This document shows positions 6,500-14,665 of a stretch of DNA of 64,000 bases, one piece after another. Under the pieces are notes generated by a model. It saw only the letters and a list, made by a program, of their open reading frames with translations, did not search any database and had not been told where the DNA came from. The stretch comes from Phycisphaerales bacterium (lineage in GTDB: Bacteria; Bacteroidota; Bacteroidia; Chitinophagales; Chitinophagaceae). The translations under genes were made by a program, and so were the position numbers. Positions within the stretch are counted from its first letter, which is position 1. Each line of letters begins with the position of its first letter. The stretch covers positions 1-64,000 of the forward strand of contig JASGCQ010000002.1 of NCBI GenBank assembly GCA_030054025.1, written 5' to 3'.

Positions 6500-8203
6500 T
6501 CATCCTCCTTTCCATCCACCAGATCCTCCTCCTTTCCCTCCAAGCTGATTCTTATGCAACCTTTGTGGTTCTATGGGATCTCCATCATGATTTTTACGCC
6601 CATAACCTTCTTTTTCAAATGCTGTACCTACCTCATCATTTGGCGAATCTTCTTTATCTCTTGTAGCCCATCCTTTCTTTAAACGTCCATAATGAACAGA
6701 TTCATGAAATACAGTTGAAAATAAAGCCATTACTGCTTCAGCTTTATCGTTGTTATTAGCAATAATACCGCCAAAACCAGGAAAATCACCAGCAAGTTCA
6801 AATTCCGCAACTTTCATTATATCGTCATCAATCCAGAAAAAACCTTCTCGACCGTCATCATCAAAAAAGTTCGTTACTCCATCTCTGGATTTATGCATAG
6901 TTTGAGTTTCCCCGTTAATTAATTGAGGAGATCCATCGTCATTCGTATCCCAACCGTCAAGTTCTTGTGCATCAATAAGTGGTCCTTTGTGTGGTGTGAC
7001 CATTTCCTTTATCTGATCTTTACTCAAATGGCTATATTTTTCAAAAGATTTTTGAACAATATTATTAAACATTTCATCAACATTAACCCCATCCAAAAGT
7101 TTCATAACGTCAGGAGGTAGTGGTTGCTTGTAGTATAATTTATCTGCATTCAAAAGCAATATAGCTACATTAGGATATTTTGCAGATAAAGCTGGCGTAA
7201 CTTCAAATTTACCATCCACATCTCTAAAGAATATGGGGCTATTAAAACCAAATCTAAATGTAGTTTGATCTGGAGCTTTAGCTGCTAGTGGGTCAACACT
7301 AAAGTATCTAGCGACTCTCGAGTCATAATACCTTGCACCAAAATCATAATGTGTACCACGTCCATAAATTTCATTCACTTTCTCCTGCCCATTAAAGCCA
7401 AAGCGGTAATAATCGTTAGGGTTTTTCACAAGTTTCACTAGGCGCCAGCGGGTAATTTTTTCTTCGGTGCCTATATGCCCTGTAAGTACTATTTTGCTAA
7501 AGCCTCGGCCCGTAGGGCTGCTGCCCGCTCTGCCTGCTCTGCCTGCTCCTGCACTAGCGGCCGTAGTACCGTCTTGCCCAGTGGCATGGTAGGCTAGGCG
7601 TAAGTATACGGTGCTGGTAGTAGGGGTAAAGTCTAATATATAAGTGCCTTCTATACTCATTATACTGCTAGCTATCTCGCAGGGGCGCAGCACTTGGTTG
7701 CTATCGTGCACTAGCTCATACACAGATGCACGCATTGGGTCGCCCAAGAGCATACTGGCATCTAGCTGTAGCTCGGTATATTGGTTGGCCGTTACGGCTA
7801 TTGGTCGCTCCATGCCATCGCCTATGGTATCGGCCTGTACTTGCAAGGCATCGCCAGGCAAGGTAGTGAGGCTGCCGCCACCCAAGGGGCTTGCCCCTGT
7901 GGGCATCGCCATAAAGGAGAGGGAAGATACACCTGCATCGTGCTCTGCAAGGATGTCCACCCATTGGGTAATGGTATCGGCGGCTAGGTATCGGCCGGGC
8001 ATGAGCATCCCAAAGGGGTAATAATCGTAAGATGCGGTAATGGCAGGGGCAAATACCTTGATGGTATCGAGGCTAGGGCCGCTACCGGTGCCTAACTTTT
8101 TATCGTAACGGTTGTCGCTAATGGTGCTGAGTACATTGCCTAGGTGATTGGTCATCTCGTAGTATCTACGCCCTAAGATAGGGGAAACTGTTCGCTCGTC
8201 CAA
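6500..8203 (-). CDS. RHS core C-terminal fragment with HExxH metallopeptidase tip
   Basis: The RHS core spans residues 1-330: YYEMTNHLGNVLSTISD, SYDYYPFGMLMPGR, FGFNGQEKVNE, GARYYDSRVARYFSVDPL and the NSPIFFRDVDG hinge. The tip (about 331-545) has VFHESVHYG (His500, Glu501, His504) and, 26 residues on, TAFEKEGYG, a likely third zinc ligand (Glu530). This is a zincin arrangement like the Tox-MPTase tips of polymorphic toxins. The listed start is a TTG; the frame continues upstream to a TGA at 8294-8296, beyond which lies an IS remnant in the same frame. The gene is thus 5'-truncated. The 3' end is cut by a nonsense codon in the Gly/Ser repeat. The core is GC-rich and the tip AT-rich. Metallopeptidase activity is inferred from the motif. 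Confidence 0.78.
   Translation of the reverse strand: MDERTVSPILGRRYYEMTNHLGNVLSTISDNRYDKKLGTGSGPSLDTIKVFAPAITASYDYYPFGMLMPGRYLAADTITQWVDILAEHDAGVSSLSFMAMPTGASPLGGGSLTTLPGDALQVQADTIGDGMERPIAVTANQYTELQLDASMLLGDPMRASVYELVHDSNQVLRPCEIASSIMSIEGTYILDFTPTTSTVYLRLAYHATGQDGTTAASAGAGRAGRAGSSPTGRGFSKIVLTGHIGTEEKITRWRLVKLVKNPNDYYRFGFNGQEKVNEIYGRGTHYDFGARYYDSRVARYFSVDPLAAKAPDQTTFRFGFNSPIFFRDVDGKFEVTPALSAKYPNVAILLLNADKLYYKQPLPPDVMKLLDGVNVDEMFNNIVQKSFEKYSHLSKDQIKEMVTPHKGPLIDAQELDGWDTNDDGSPQLINGETQTMHKSRDGVTNFFDDDGREGFFWIDDDIMKVAEFELAGDFPGFGGIIANNNDKAEAVMALFSTVFHESVHYGRLKKGWATRDKEDSPNDEVGTAFEKEGYGRKNHDGDPIEPQRLHKNQLGGKGGGSGGWKGG
7391..7708 (-). repeat. RHS core repeat, copy B
   Basis: This copy is nearly identical to 3801-4104 but continues upstream into intact RHS core, so it shows what copy A has lost. 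It contains a short in-frame expansion (GRAGRAG). Confidence 0.85.
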
Positions 8204-8293
8204 ATAGCTATTGCCATCGGTGGCATAGGTTTCGGTTTTGTCGGGGAGGATGAGGTCGGCATAGGCATAGTGCGGTAGTTGTCGGTAGGCTGC

Positions 8294-8458
8294 TCAGGCT
8301 GGAGGTCGCCGCCCCCAAAAGGGATTGATTAAGTTAAACTGCTTGCGCTCGGCACGCATTATCGCTTCCAAACTTAGTTTTAAAATACTTTGATAGCCGT
8401 TTTTTTGATTTGCTATTTCATCAAATATAAGTGAAATTTGCTCTTGTGTAAAGTCCAT
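8294..8458 (-). pseudogene. IS256/Mutator-family transposase, N-terminal remnant
   Basis: From the ATG at 8458 the frame reads MDFTQEQISLIFDEIANQ, then GYQSILKLSLEAIMRAERKQF. This resembles the N-terminus of IS256 (Mutator) transposases, where a helical region ends in a LExxMRAER-type motif. The similarity stops after about 45 residues, at WGRRPPA, and the frame ends at TGA 8294-8296. The catalytic DDE domain is absent. Downstream in the same frame is RHS core sequence. It is the N-terminal stub of an element whose remainder was deleted or replaced by RHS DNA. Confidence 0.55.
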
Positions 8459-8530
8459 AAATAGCTGAGTTTTTTTGCTCAAACACAAAATTCAGACTTT
8501 TTGGCTTTACACACTTTTTGGGACAGTACC
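8305..8530 (-). mobile_element. Truncated IS256-like insertion sequence
   Basis: One end is visible at 8503-8530. On the minus strand it begins GGTACTGTCCC and runs into AAAAAGTGTGTAAAGCC, a terminal-repeat style typical of Mutator/IS256 elements (an outer GT-rich end with GTGTAAA). The transposase start follows about 45 bp inside. The other end is missing, because the element runs into RHS core DNA at about 8300. It sits between the RHS array and the rpiB terminator, marking the edge of the accessory region. Confidence 0.55.
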
Positions 8531-8580
8531 TGAAATTTTCCCAAAAACTGTCAATAGATACCTACTGCAAAATCTGGGTT

Positions 8581-8622
8581 AAAAAAAGCACCCATTCCGC
8601 TATCGAAATGGGTGCTTTTTTT
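8581..8622 (-). terminator. Rho-independent terminator of rpiB
   Basis: A 16-bp perfect inverted repeat (AAAAAAAGCACCCATT / AATGGGTGCTTTTTTT) with a 10-nt loop lies 16 bp after the rpiB stop. The A/T flanks would work in either direction, so it also insulates rpiB from the RHS array. Confidence 0.9.
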
Positions 8623-8637
8623 AATGTTATAATCGTA

Positions 8638-9093
8638 TTAAGTGCCGCTAATTTTGTTGACTCTGTTTTCGTGGCGGCCACCTTCGAATGCGGTTTGTAT
8701 AAACGATTGGAGCATTTCTTTGGCAGCATCTATGCTCACAAAGCGCGCAGGCAAGCAAATAACATTGGCATTGTTGTGTTGGCGGGTCAGTTGAGCTACT
8801 TCATTGTTCCAGCAGAGTGCTGCACGCACTCTAGCGTGTTTGTTGGCGGTGATGCATACTCCCTCGCCACTGCCGCATATCAATACCCCAAAAGCAGCTT
8901 TCCCTTGCTCTACATCAGCAGCTACGGGGTGTGCAAAATCGGGATAATCTACACTATCCAAGCTATGCGTTCCTTTGTCGCTTAGTTGCCAGCCTTCGGC
9001 TTGCAAAAGGGCTTTCAAGAGTTCTTTGTATTCATATCCAGCATGATCGGCACCCAATGCTACAGGAAGGCTTTTGTCGAATGTAGTAGTCAT
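8638..9093 (-). CDS. rpiB: Ribose-5-phosphate isomerase B
   Basis: This cytosolic enzyme interconverts ribose 5-phosphate and ribulose 5-phosphate in the non-oxidative pentose phosphate pathway. The 151 residues cover the whole family. Visible features are LGADHAGYEYK (13-23), YPDFAHPVA, the catalytic-cysteine loop LICGSGEG (Cys73), and QHNNANVICLPAR with the ring-opening His106, followed by the C-terminal GGRHENRV phosphate-binding segment. It starts 8 bp after the tatC stop, so the two are probably co-transcribed. A strong terminator follows. RpiB and LacA/B share a fold, but a single complete copy of this length is normally RpiB. Confidence 0.96.
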   Translation of the reverse strand: MTTTFDKSLPVALGADHAGYEYKELLKALLQAEGWQLSDKGTHSLDSVDYPDFAHPVAADVEQGKAAFGVLICGSGEGVCITANKHARVRAALCWNNEVAQLTRQHNNANVICLPARFVSIDAAKEMLQSFIQTAFEGGRHENRVNKISGT

Positions 9094-9101
9094 ATCCTAT
9101 T

Positions 9102-9959
9102 TTAGAGATTATCGTATTTGGTGTTTCTTAATTGTTTTGATTTGAGTACTCTGCTCGCTATGATAATGCTTCCTTCGTAGAGCATTACCAAGGGTATTGC
9201 CACCATCCATATACTAAACCAATCGGGCGGGGTGATGACTGCGGCTACCACAAAAATAATAACGATGGCAAAGCGTCTCTGCGCTCGCATGATGTTGGGG
9301 CTAAGGATGCCCACTTTTGCCAAAAAATAAACGACTATGGGTACCTCAAAAACGACACCCATTCCGAGTACCAAATCGTTGAGCGTATCGTAATAACTAC
9401 CGATGGTAATGATGTTTTGGAAAGAGGGACTCAACTGATAATTGCCAAAAAAATTGACGGTAAAGGGCACGATGATAAAGTAGGCAAATAAAACTCCGGT
9501 CAAAAACAAGAGGGACGACCAAAACACAATACCCCCAGCGTATTTGAGTTCTTGCTCCTTGAGTGCAGGCTTGATGAATCGCCAAAACTCCCAAAACACA
9601 TAAGGGAAAGCGATGATAAAGCCGAGCATAAAGGAAACGGAAAAGCTCATGGTAAACTGCCCCGCCAAATCGGTGTTCTGAAATTTGATTTTCAGGTCTT
9701 GGAGACAGAGCCCATCAAGCTTCAATTCATTGCCCAACCAACAAAGCCATCGGTAGGAGATAAAATCGGCATGTGCGGGACCGAGTAGTATTTTGTCGAA
9801 TATCCATTCAATATTGAACCACATCAGCACCGAAACGACAATGACGGCAATGAGCGCACGTACAATATGCCATCTCAGCTCCTCAATATGATCGGTGAAG
9901 TGCATATCGGCAGTGGGGCTGCTTTGTCGCTTTTTGAAGAAAGAATCTAAAATACTCAA
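9102..9959 (-). CDS. tatC: Sec-independent protein translocase TatC
   Basis: TatC is the polytopic core of the twin-arginine translocase, which exports folded proteins across the inner membrane. It carries the signature HFTDHIEELRWHIVRAL near residues 20-36 and about six hydrophobic segments, including the FxFGxxFExP-like GMGVVFEVPIVVYFL. The called start is TTG (9957-9959), giving MSILDSFFKKR; a shorter form would begin at the Met at residue 19. Related proteins often carry a short basic N-terminal extension, so the longer form is kept. It is followed by rpiB. No tatA/B gene is seen in the window. Confidence 0.95.
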   Translation of the reverse strand: MSILDSFFKKRQSSPTADMHFTDHIEELRWHIVRALIAVIVVSVLMWFNIEWIFDKILLGPAHADFISYRWLCWLGNELKLDGLCLQDLKIKFQNTDLAGQFTMSFSVSFMLGFIIAFPYVFWEFWRFIKPALKEQELKYAGGIVFWSSLLFLTGVLFAYFIIVPFTVNFFGNYQLSPSFQNIITIGSYYDTLNDLVLGMGVVFEVPIVVYFLAKVGILSPNIMRAQRRFAIVIIFVVAAVITPPDWFSIWMVAIPLVMLYEGSIIIASRVLKSKQLRNTKYDNL

Positions 9960-10025
9960 GTGTATCTAAAAAAATGGGTTGATTTAAGGGCGTAAAGTTA
10001 TAGCGTTTCGTGTTGGGAACGAAAG

Positions 10026-10751
10026 CTATTTTTCCACTATTTCATAAGGCAGTTTGAACATGCGCAGGCTATCGGTTTGTTTCATAAAATCTTTGAAGTT
10101 ATAGCGTACCCACATTTTAAGCTCGAGAGCAGTAGCCGTACGTACATAATCGTAGGGTACTGGGTATTTTCGCATAAAGTAAGCTAAGGTATCGCCACCG
10201 AGATTGGTGAGTGTATTCACCATTTCAGGCGAGTAACGGCTATCGGCAAATTGCTCCTTCTCCATTTTGGCAAAATTCTTCTGAAAACGGAATATGGCGC
10301 GTTGCTTTGGGGAGAGTCGCTCTGCCAAAAAACTGAAGGTGCAGGGCATATTTGATTTTTGACGTGCCAATATCCTACTCTGTTCGGCATGGCGTTCGGC
10401 AGAGTCTATCTGATACTTGGTCTTATATTTTTGGGTAATGATGACTTCTTTGAGCTCGCGGCTCATCAATCGCATCGAAAAGTTTAAGCGGATGCCTTCG
10501 ATACCAGGAATGATGATATGCGTTTCGCTGCGGTAGCCAGGGCGGGTGAAACTTACTATATCGTTGACATTACCATCTATACTGAATTGCCCTCGCTCAT
10601 CGGTGAGGACAAAAAATTGACTGGCGGTATTGGTAATAATAACTCCCTGTATGGGTTGTTTACTGTCTGCATCGGTAATGGTACCACTCCACTGCAAAGC
10701 ATAAGCTTGTATGCTCATCAATACCAATAAAAATGTACCCAAATATCGCAT
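10026..10751 (-). CDS. Exported protein with carboxypeptidase-like regulatory domain
   Basis: The protein has a signal peptide (MRYLGTFLLVLMSIQAYA) and then an Ig-like CarboxypepD_reg-type domain at about 22-100 (WSGTITDADSKQPIQGVIITN, TDERGQFSIDG). The C-terminal half has no recognisable motif and is basic and helical. The ATG at 10751 is preferred to an in-frame TTG two codons upstream. A TATATTTG -7 box lies 26 bp before it. The architecture resembles the gene at 45434-46093. Such proteins are common in Bacteroidota envelopes and their function is not known. Confidence 0.75.
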   Translation of the reverse strand: MRYLGTFLLVLMSIQAYALQWSGTITDADSKQPIQGVIITNTASQFFVLTDERGQFSIDGNVNDIVSFTRPGYRSETHIIIPGIEGIRLNFSMRLMSRELKEVIITQKYKTKYQIDSAERHAEQSRILARQKSNMPCTFSFLAERLSPKQRAIFRFQKNFAKMEKEQFADSRYSPEMVNTLTNLGGDTLAYFMRKYPVPYDYVRTATALELKMWVRYNFKDFMKQTDSLRMFKLPYEIVEK

Positions 10752-10777
10752 CAACAATGATTCATAAAATATATGAG

Positions 10778-10785
10778 CAAATATA
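10778..10785 (-). promoter_or_regulatory. Bacteroidota -7 box (TATATTTG)
   Basis: An exact TAnnTTTG match on the minus strand, 26 bp upstream of the ATG at 10751. No convincing -33 TTG at ideal spacing was found. Confidence 0.5.
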
Positions 10786-10856
10786 CATTGCCCACATTGC
10801 CAATATGAATATGATGACCTAAATAAACGTTATAAAAAGTATACGGGTCAAAAAAA

Positions 10857-10887
10857 ATACCGACGATAGCATGGCTATCGTCGGTAC
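10857..10887 (-). terminator. Terminator of the PiT phosphate transporter gene
   Basis: A 13-bp stem (TACCGACGATAGC / GCTATCGTCGGTA) with a 3-nt loop, followed on the minus strand by a run of eight T. It lies just past the stop at 10910. Confidence 0.92.
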
Positions 10888-10909
10888 CCTATAATATAAA
10901 ACAATACGC

Positions 10910-12628
10910 TTAGATAAAGAACGAGACTATCCAATAAACCAATGCGGCTACGAGTGCACTCACGGGTATGGTGAGTATCCAAGCCCACAGTAGATTGATG
11001 GTTACCCCCCAACGTACTGCCGAGAGGCGTTTGGTAGCTCCTGCACCAATGATAGAACCAGTGATGGTATGTGTGGTGCTGACGGGGATACCCATTTGCT
11101 CAGTAAGGAACAAAGTGGTTGCACCTGCGGTTTCGGCAGCCACACCTTCCAGCGGTGTTACCTTAGTGATTTTAGAACCCATTGTTTTGACAATTTTCCA
11201 ACCGCCACTCAAGGTACCTAAGCCAATAGCCACATAGCAGGCAATGGGTATCCAAACGGCTTCGCTCATGGCAGATCCTACGTCGTTGTAACTACCGTTG
11301 GCAACCATTGCCGCAGAGATAATACCCATTACTTTTTGTGCATCGTTGCCTCCATGACCGATGCTGAAACCGGCACTGCTTAATAATTGCAGGCGTTTGA
11401 ACACATTGGCGGTACGTCCGGAAGAGGGTTCTTTTATTTTTTCGCTGTAGAGGAAGCTGATGATAAAGATGAGTAAACCTCCGATAATGAAATACCTTAA
11501 AGTACGGTTATTGGCTTTGCCTATCTCTTTCATCAAATCTTTTTTGACATCCATTTTCATTTTTTCTTTGAACTTGATGGCATCATAAGGACTGATGTTT
11601 TGCTTGGCAACCATCAAAGCAAGCATAGAATCATAACCGATTTCGTAGTATTTCTTAGCAATAGGTTTCAAACTGTCCACACTGGCTTTTGCCAAATTAT
11701 AATCTTCCTTTTTTGTAGCGTCTCTTTGCGATAATGCTTTCAGCTGGTCTGTTTTATAATAGGCATTCAGTTTGTCTCCAAAACGGCTGATAACCGTTGT
11801 TTTGATATCTACATTGTCCAAGATTTGAGTAACCACCCATTCGGCATCTTTATCTTCGTATTGATGGAGAAAGGGTTTGGATTTTTCTAATGCCAGTTTG
11901 GCTTTATCTACTTTTGCTTGTGCTTCTTCTATTTTTTTGTGACTTTCGGCAATCTTTTCAGCATCTTTTTCTTTTTTCAGTTTGAGGTTCTCGTCTTCTA
12001 CTATCTTACTGTTTTTATCTATACGGTAAAATTTGGTGACATTTTCAATGATTTTTCCTTCTTGAAAATACTGAAACATAAACCACATACCCACTGCCGT
12101 CAGTGCCAGAATACCGCATTTCCACCAAGTATTTCTATGAATCATCACAAAGGTGTAAAACATAGAAATCAACATCCCGATTAAGGGGGCTAAAAAGATA
12201 AAGGCAACGGTTTTCCAAATTTTACCACTGTCAATCACTTGATTTACCTCCAGAGAGGAATCTTTCATAAATGCCGCAGTCAGTGCCGCTCCTGCAAAAC
12301 CGCCAATCAAAGTATGCGATGAAGAAGAAGGAATACCATACCACCAAGTCAGCAGATTCCAAAAGATAGCCGCAAGCAGACCAGAGAAAATAACGGGTAG
12401 GGTTATAAAATCCTTAAACACCGTCTTTCCAATGGTATTGGCTACGGCATGGTCTTTGAAAATAAAATAGGCAACAACATTGAAAAAAGCTGCCCACAAA
12501 ACCGCTTGAAAGGGAGAAAGTACTTTGGTAGAAACGACTGTTGCAATAGAATTCGCAGCATCATGGAATCCATTGATGTAATCGAATATAAGTGCAAGCG
12601 CAATAATTACGATGAGAAATGTCGTCAT
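10910..12628 (-). CDS. pit: PiT-family inorganic phosphate transporter
   Basis: This inner-membrane phosphate permease driven by ion gradients has both inverted PiT repeats: FDYINGFHDAANSIATVVSTKVLSP near the N-terminus and GHGGNDAQKVMGIISAAM near residue 430. SSSSHTLIGGFAGAAL and PVSTTHTITGSIIGAGA are the paired GG/TH motifs. Between the halves lies a charged region of about 180 residues (about 205-385) with a coiled-coil stretch (EKIAESHKKIEEAQAKVDKAK), giving 572 residues against about 330-500 in compact members. It lies 32 bp after the DUF47 gene, with the porin upstream, forming a phosphate-uptake set. Confidence 0.95.
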   Translation of the reverse strand: MTTFLIVIIALALIFDYINGFHDAANSIATVVSTKVLSPFQAVLWAAFFNVVAYFIFKDHAVANTIGKTVFKDFITLPVIFSGLLAAIFWNLLTWWYGIPSSSSHTLIGGFAGAALTAAFMKDSSLEVNQVIDSGKIWKTVAFIFLAPLIGMLISMFYTFVMIHRNTWWKCGILALTAVGMWFMFQYFQEGKIIENVTKFYRIDKNSKIVEDENLKLKKEKDAEKIAESHKKIEEAQAKVDKAKLALEKSKPFLHQYEDKDAEWVVTQILDNVDIKTTVISRFGDKLNAYYKTDQLKALSQRDATKKEDYNLAKASVDSLKPIAKKYYEIGYDSMLALMVAKQNISPYDAIKFKEKMKMDVKKDLMKEIGKANNRTLRYFIIGGLLIFIISFLYSEKIKEPSSGRTANVFKRLQLLSSAGFSIGHGGNDAQKVMGIISAAMVANGSYNDVGSAMSEAVWIPIACYVAIGLGTLSGGWKIVKTMGSKITKVTPLEGVAAETAGATTLFLTEQMGIPVSTTHTITGSIIGAGATKRLSAVRWGVTINLLWAWILTIPVSALVAALVYWIVSFFI

Positions 12629-12660
12629 AAGATTAATTTTAACCTAAGCGTTTATTAAGA

Positions 12661-13308
12661 TTAAGAGTATTTGATAATGATGGACTCAATGACATTGGCT
12701 ACGTCTTCGCATTTGTCGGTAACGATTTCCATATCTTGGTACAACTCTTTTTTCTTTATTAATTCTATGGCATTGGTTTCTATCAAAAATAATTGCTTCA
12801 AGGCATTGTCTAAAATTTCATCAGCTTCATTTTCTAAGCTATTCACTTTGACGCAAGCATCTGTAATAGACTTGATATCTTTCATGTTGCGCAAGTTGGT
12901 AATGGCAACCTGTAGATGTTGTACTGATTGGTCAATGACTTTGGTTAATGAACGCATGGTGTCGTTAACATCTTCAATACCATAATTGATGATACTCTTA
13001 GACGAAGCCCAAATATAATCGGCCACATCATCTAATGTAGTGGCGAGATAGTGAATGTCTTCACGATCGAAAGGAGTAATGAAATTTCTGCCTAATTCTA
13101 TAAATAAGCGATGGGTAATGTCATCGTTTTTATGTTCAAAATCTTCAAGTGTGCGCAGCATTTGCTCACGTTTACCTTTATCTTCTTCATTCATTGCCGT
13201 CTTGAACACATTGCTCATCTGAACAAGATTTACCGATACTTCTTCAAACAATCCGTAAAAAACTCTGTCTTTGGGGGTGAAGAACTTAACTATTGAATTT
13301 AGACCCAT
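12661..13308 (-). CDS. DUF47 (PhoU-like) Pit accessory protein
   Basis: This 215-residue all-helical protein of the DUF47/TIGR00153 family is related to PhoU and is commonly encoded next to PiT transporters, where it is thought to modulate transport. Recognisable are FFTPKDRVFYGLFEEVSVNL, FITPFDREDIHYLATTLDDVADYIW and the C-terminal KKKELYQDMEIVTDKCEDVANVIESI. It starts with ATG 24 bp from an exact -7 box and is followed after 32 bp by pit, so the two form an operon. Confidence 0.93.
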   Translation of the reverse strand: MGLNSIVKFFTPKDRVFYGLFEEVSVNLVQMSNVFKTAMNEEDKGKREQMLRTLEDFEHKNDDITHRLFIELGRNFITPFDREDIHYLATTLDDVADYIWASSKSIINYGIEDVNDTMRSLTKVIDQSVQHLQVAITNLRNMKDIKSITDACVKVNSLENEADEILDNALKQLFLIETNAIELIKKKELYQDMEIVTDKCEDVANVIESIIIKYS

Positions 13309-13332
13309 GATATTTTTGTTTTATTTTTTTTG

Positions 13333-13340
13333 CAAAAGTA
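13333..13340 (-). promoter_or_regulatory. -7 box (TACTTTTG) of the DUF47-pit operon
   Basis: An exact TAnnTTTG match followed by C on the minus strand, 24 bp upstream of the DUF47 start codon. Confidence 0.6.
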
Positions 13341-13408
13341 ATTTTAATAAAAAGTTATTATTGGCATAAGGAAAGACTTAATAATTTAATAATATCGATT
13401 CCTTATGT

Positions 13409-14644
13409 TTAGAAATTAAGTTGAGCTTGGAGCCTTAATAAATTACCTTTCTGAAGGTTATCTTGTTTCGCAAAGTCTTCATAGCGTCTTTCAGAAATAG
13501 TGTACATAGCTACTAATTCAAAATTTTTAACGGGCTGCCATTCCAAGCCTATTTCCAATTCCTTTATATCATAGCTTCGAGCATCTTTTTCATGTTTTTT
13601 ACCTCCTTTGTATTGATGGTAGCGAACAAAAGGATAAAACAGATGGTTTTTGTATTCTGTTTTGAAATTGAAGGTGACATAACCACCCGACAAATCGCGG
13701 GTTTCGATAGAATCGGTTGCTTTATTAAACTCAGGACCTTTACCAATATTATATTCTGCCTGGATACCAAAAGGCTGAGGATACCATATGAGTGATGCGG
13801 CTACACGCTGATCTAAATAATTCAAATTCTGAGCATATTTGACACTGGTGCTTAAATTAGCCTTTGTCAATACAAATTGCCCTGTATATCCTTGTATGCT
13901 GGCCTCAATAATTTGTTTTTTAACCATAAACGGATACGAAACACGAGCTACATAGTGAGGTTCGTTATTCAGTTCGGGGTTATTGGCGGTTTGACCATTA
14001 TAAGCTCCTAATGCAAAAACGCCATAATCTCCGCTACCTTTTAAGCCCGAGCTTACTAAGTAGGCAAAACGTTCTCTAATATTTTTGGGCGCATAGTAAA
14101 AGAAAACACCCAAATCGCGCTCATTAGACACGGCACTATTCAGGGCATCGTTTCGATCGAGTGGCAGTCGGTTTTGGCTTGACTGCATATTTTCGAAACC
14201 AAATGGCACTTTACTCTGCCCTATTCTGAAACGGAATTCATTTTTCTTATCTGCACCTATATCCATATAGGCATCTCTTAATTGTGCAAAATGCAGCTTA
14301 TCTGAACTGGGACTACTAGCAAAATCGGGCTGGATATAAAAATACACTTGCTTGCTCAATTGCCCATATAATATGACACGCATACGACGAATAAAAAAGC
14401 CGCCGTCTTTGCCCCAAGATTTATCTCCTTGTTCGTTACCAAGATTCTCGTTTGTTTCCAACAATCGGTTATAACGCACTTGCATATATCCTCTGATAGA
14501 AAAGTTTTGATACCATTTTTTTTCTGCTGCTTTTGCAGGAGAATCGGGATGCACTTTGGGAGCATCTAAAATAGAATTATGCTGAGCATTGGCTCCGATG
14601 GCGGTTAATACTAATAAAACCGTAAAAAGAAAAATTCTGCGCAT
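13409..14644 (-). CDS. Phosphate-selective porin (OprO/OprP family)
   Basis: This outer-membrane beta-barrel has a signal peptide ending in IGANAQ and then about 390 residues with alternating strands. Family features are FSIRGYMQVRYNRL near the start, DGGFFIRRMRVILYGQL, the early-strand FRIGQSKVPFGFENMQSS, and a terminal strand ending in F (RLQAQLNF). I take the ATG at 14644 as the start. The upstream in-frame TTG at 14668 falls inside an exact -7 promoter box and so cannot lie within the mRNA. Sitting directly upstream of the DUF47-pit operon, it would supply phosphate across the outer membrane, though substrate specificity is inferred from family and context. Confidence 0.9.
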   Translation of the reverse strand: MRRIFLFTVLLVLTAIGANAQHNSILDAPKVHPDSPAKAAEKKWYQNFSIRGYMQVRYNRLLETNENLGNEQGDKSWGKDGGFFIRRMRVILYGQLSKQVYFYIQPDFASSPSSDKLHFAQLRDAYMDIGADKKNEFRFRIGQSKVPFGFENMQSSQNRLPLDRNDALNSAVSNERDLGVFFYYAPKNIRERFAYLVSSGLKGSGDYGVFALGAYNGQTANNPELNNEPHYVARVSYPFMVKKQIIEASIQGYTGQFVLTKANLSTSVKYAQNLNYLDQRVAASLIWYPQPFGIQAEYNIGKGPEFNKATDSIETRDLSGGYVTFNFKTEYKNHLFYPFVRYHQYKGGKKHEKDARSYDIKELEIGLEWQPVKNFELVAMYTISERRYEDFAKQDNLQKGNLLRLQAQLNF

Positions 14645-14665
14645 TATGTTTAGATTAATTTTGCG

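Noticed and set aside
7644-8021. Several open frames of 68-125 codons inside the GC-rich RHS core
   Set aside because: High GC lowers stop frequency in all frames; the RHS frame matches a known family over the whole stretch.
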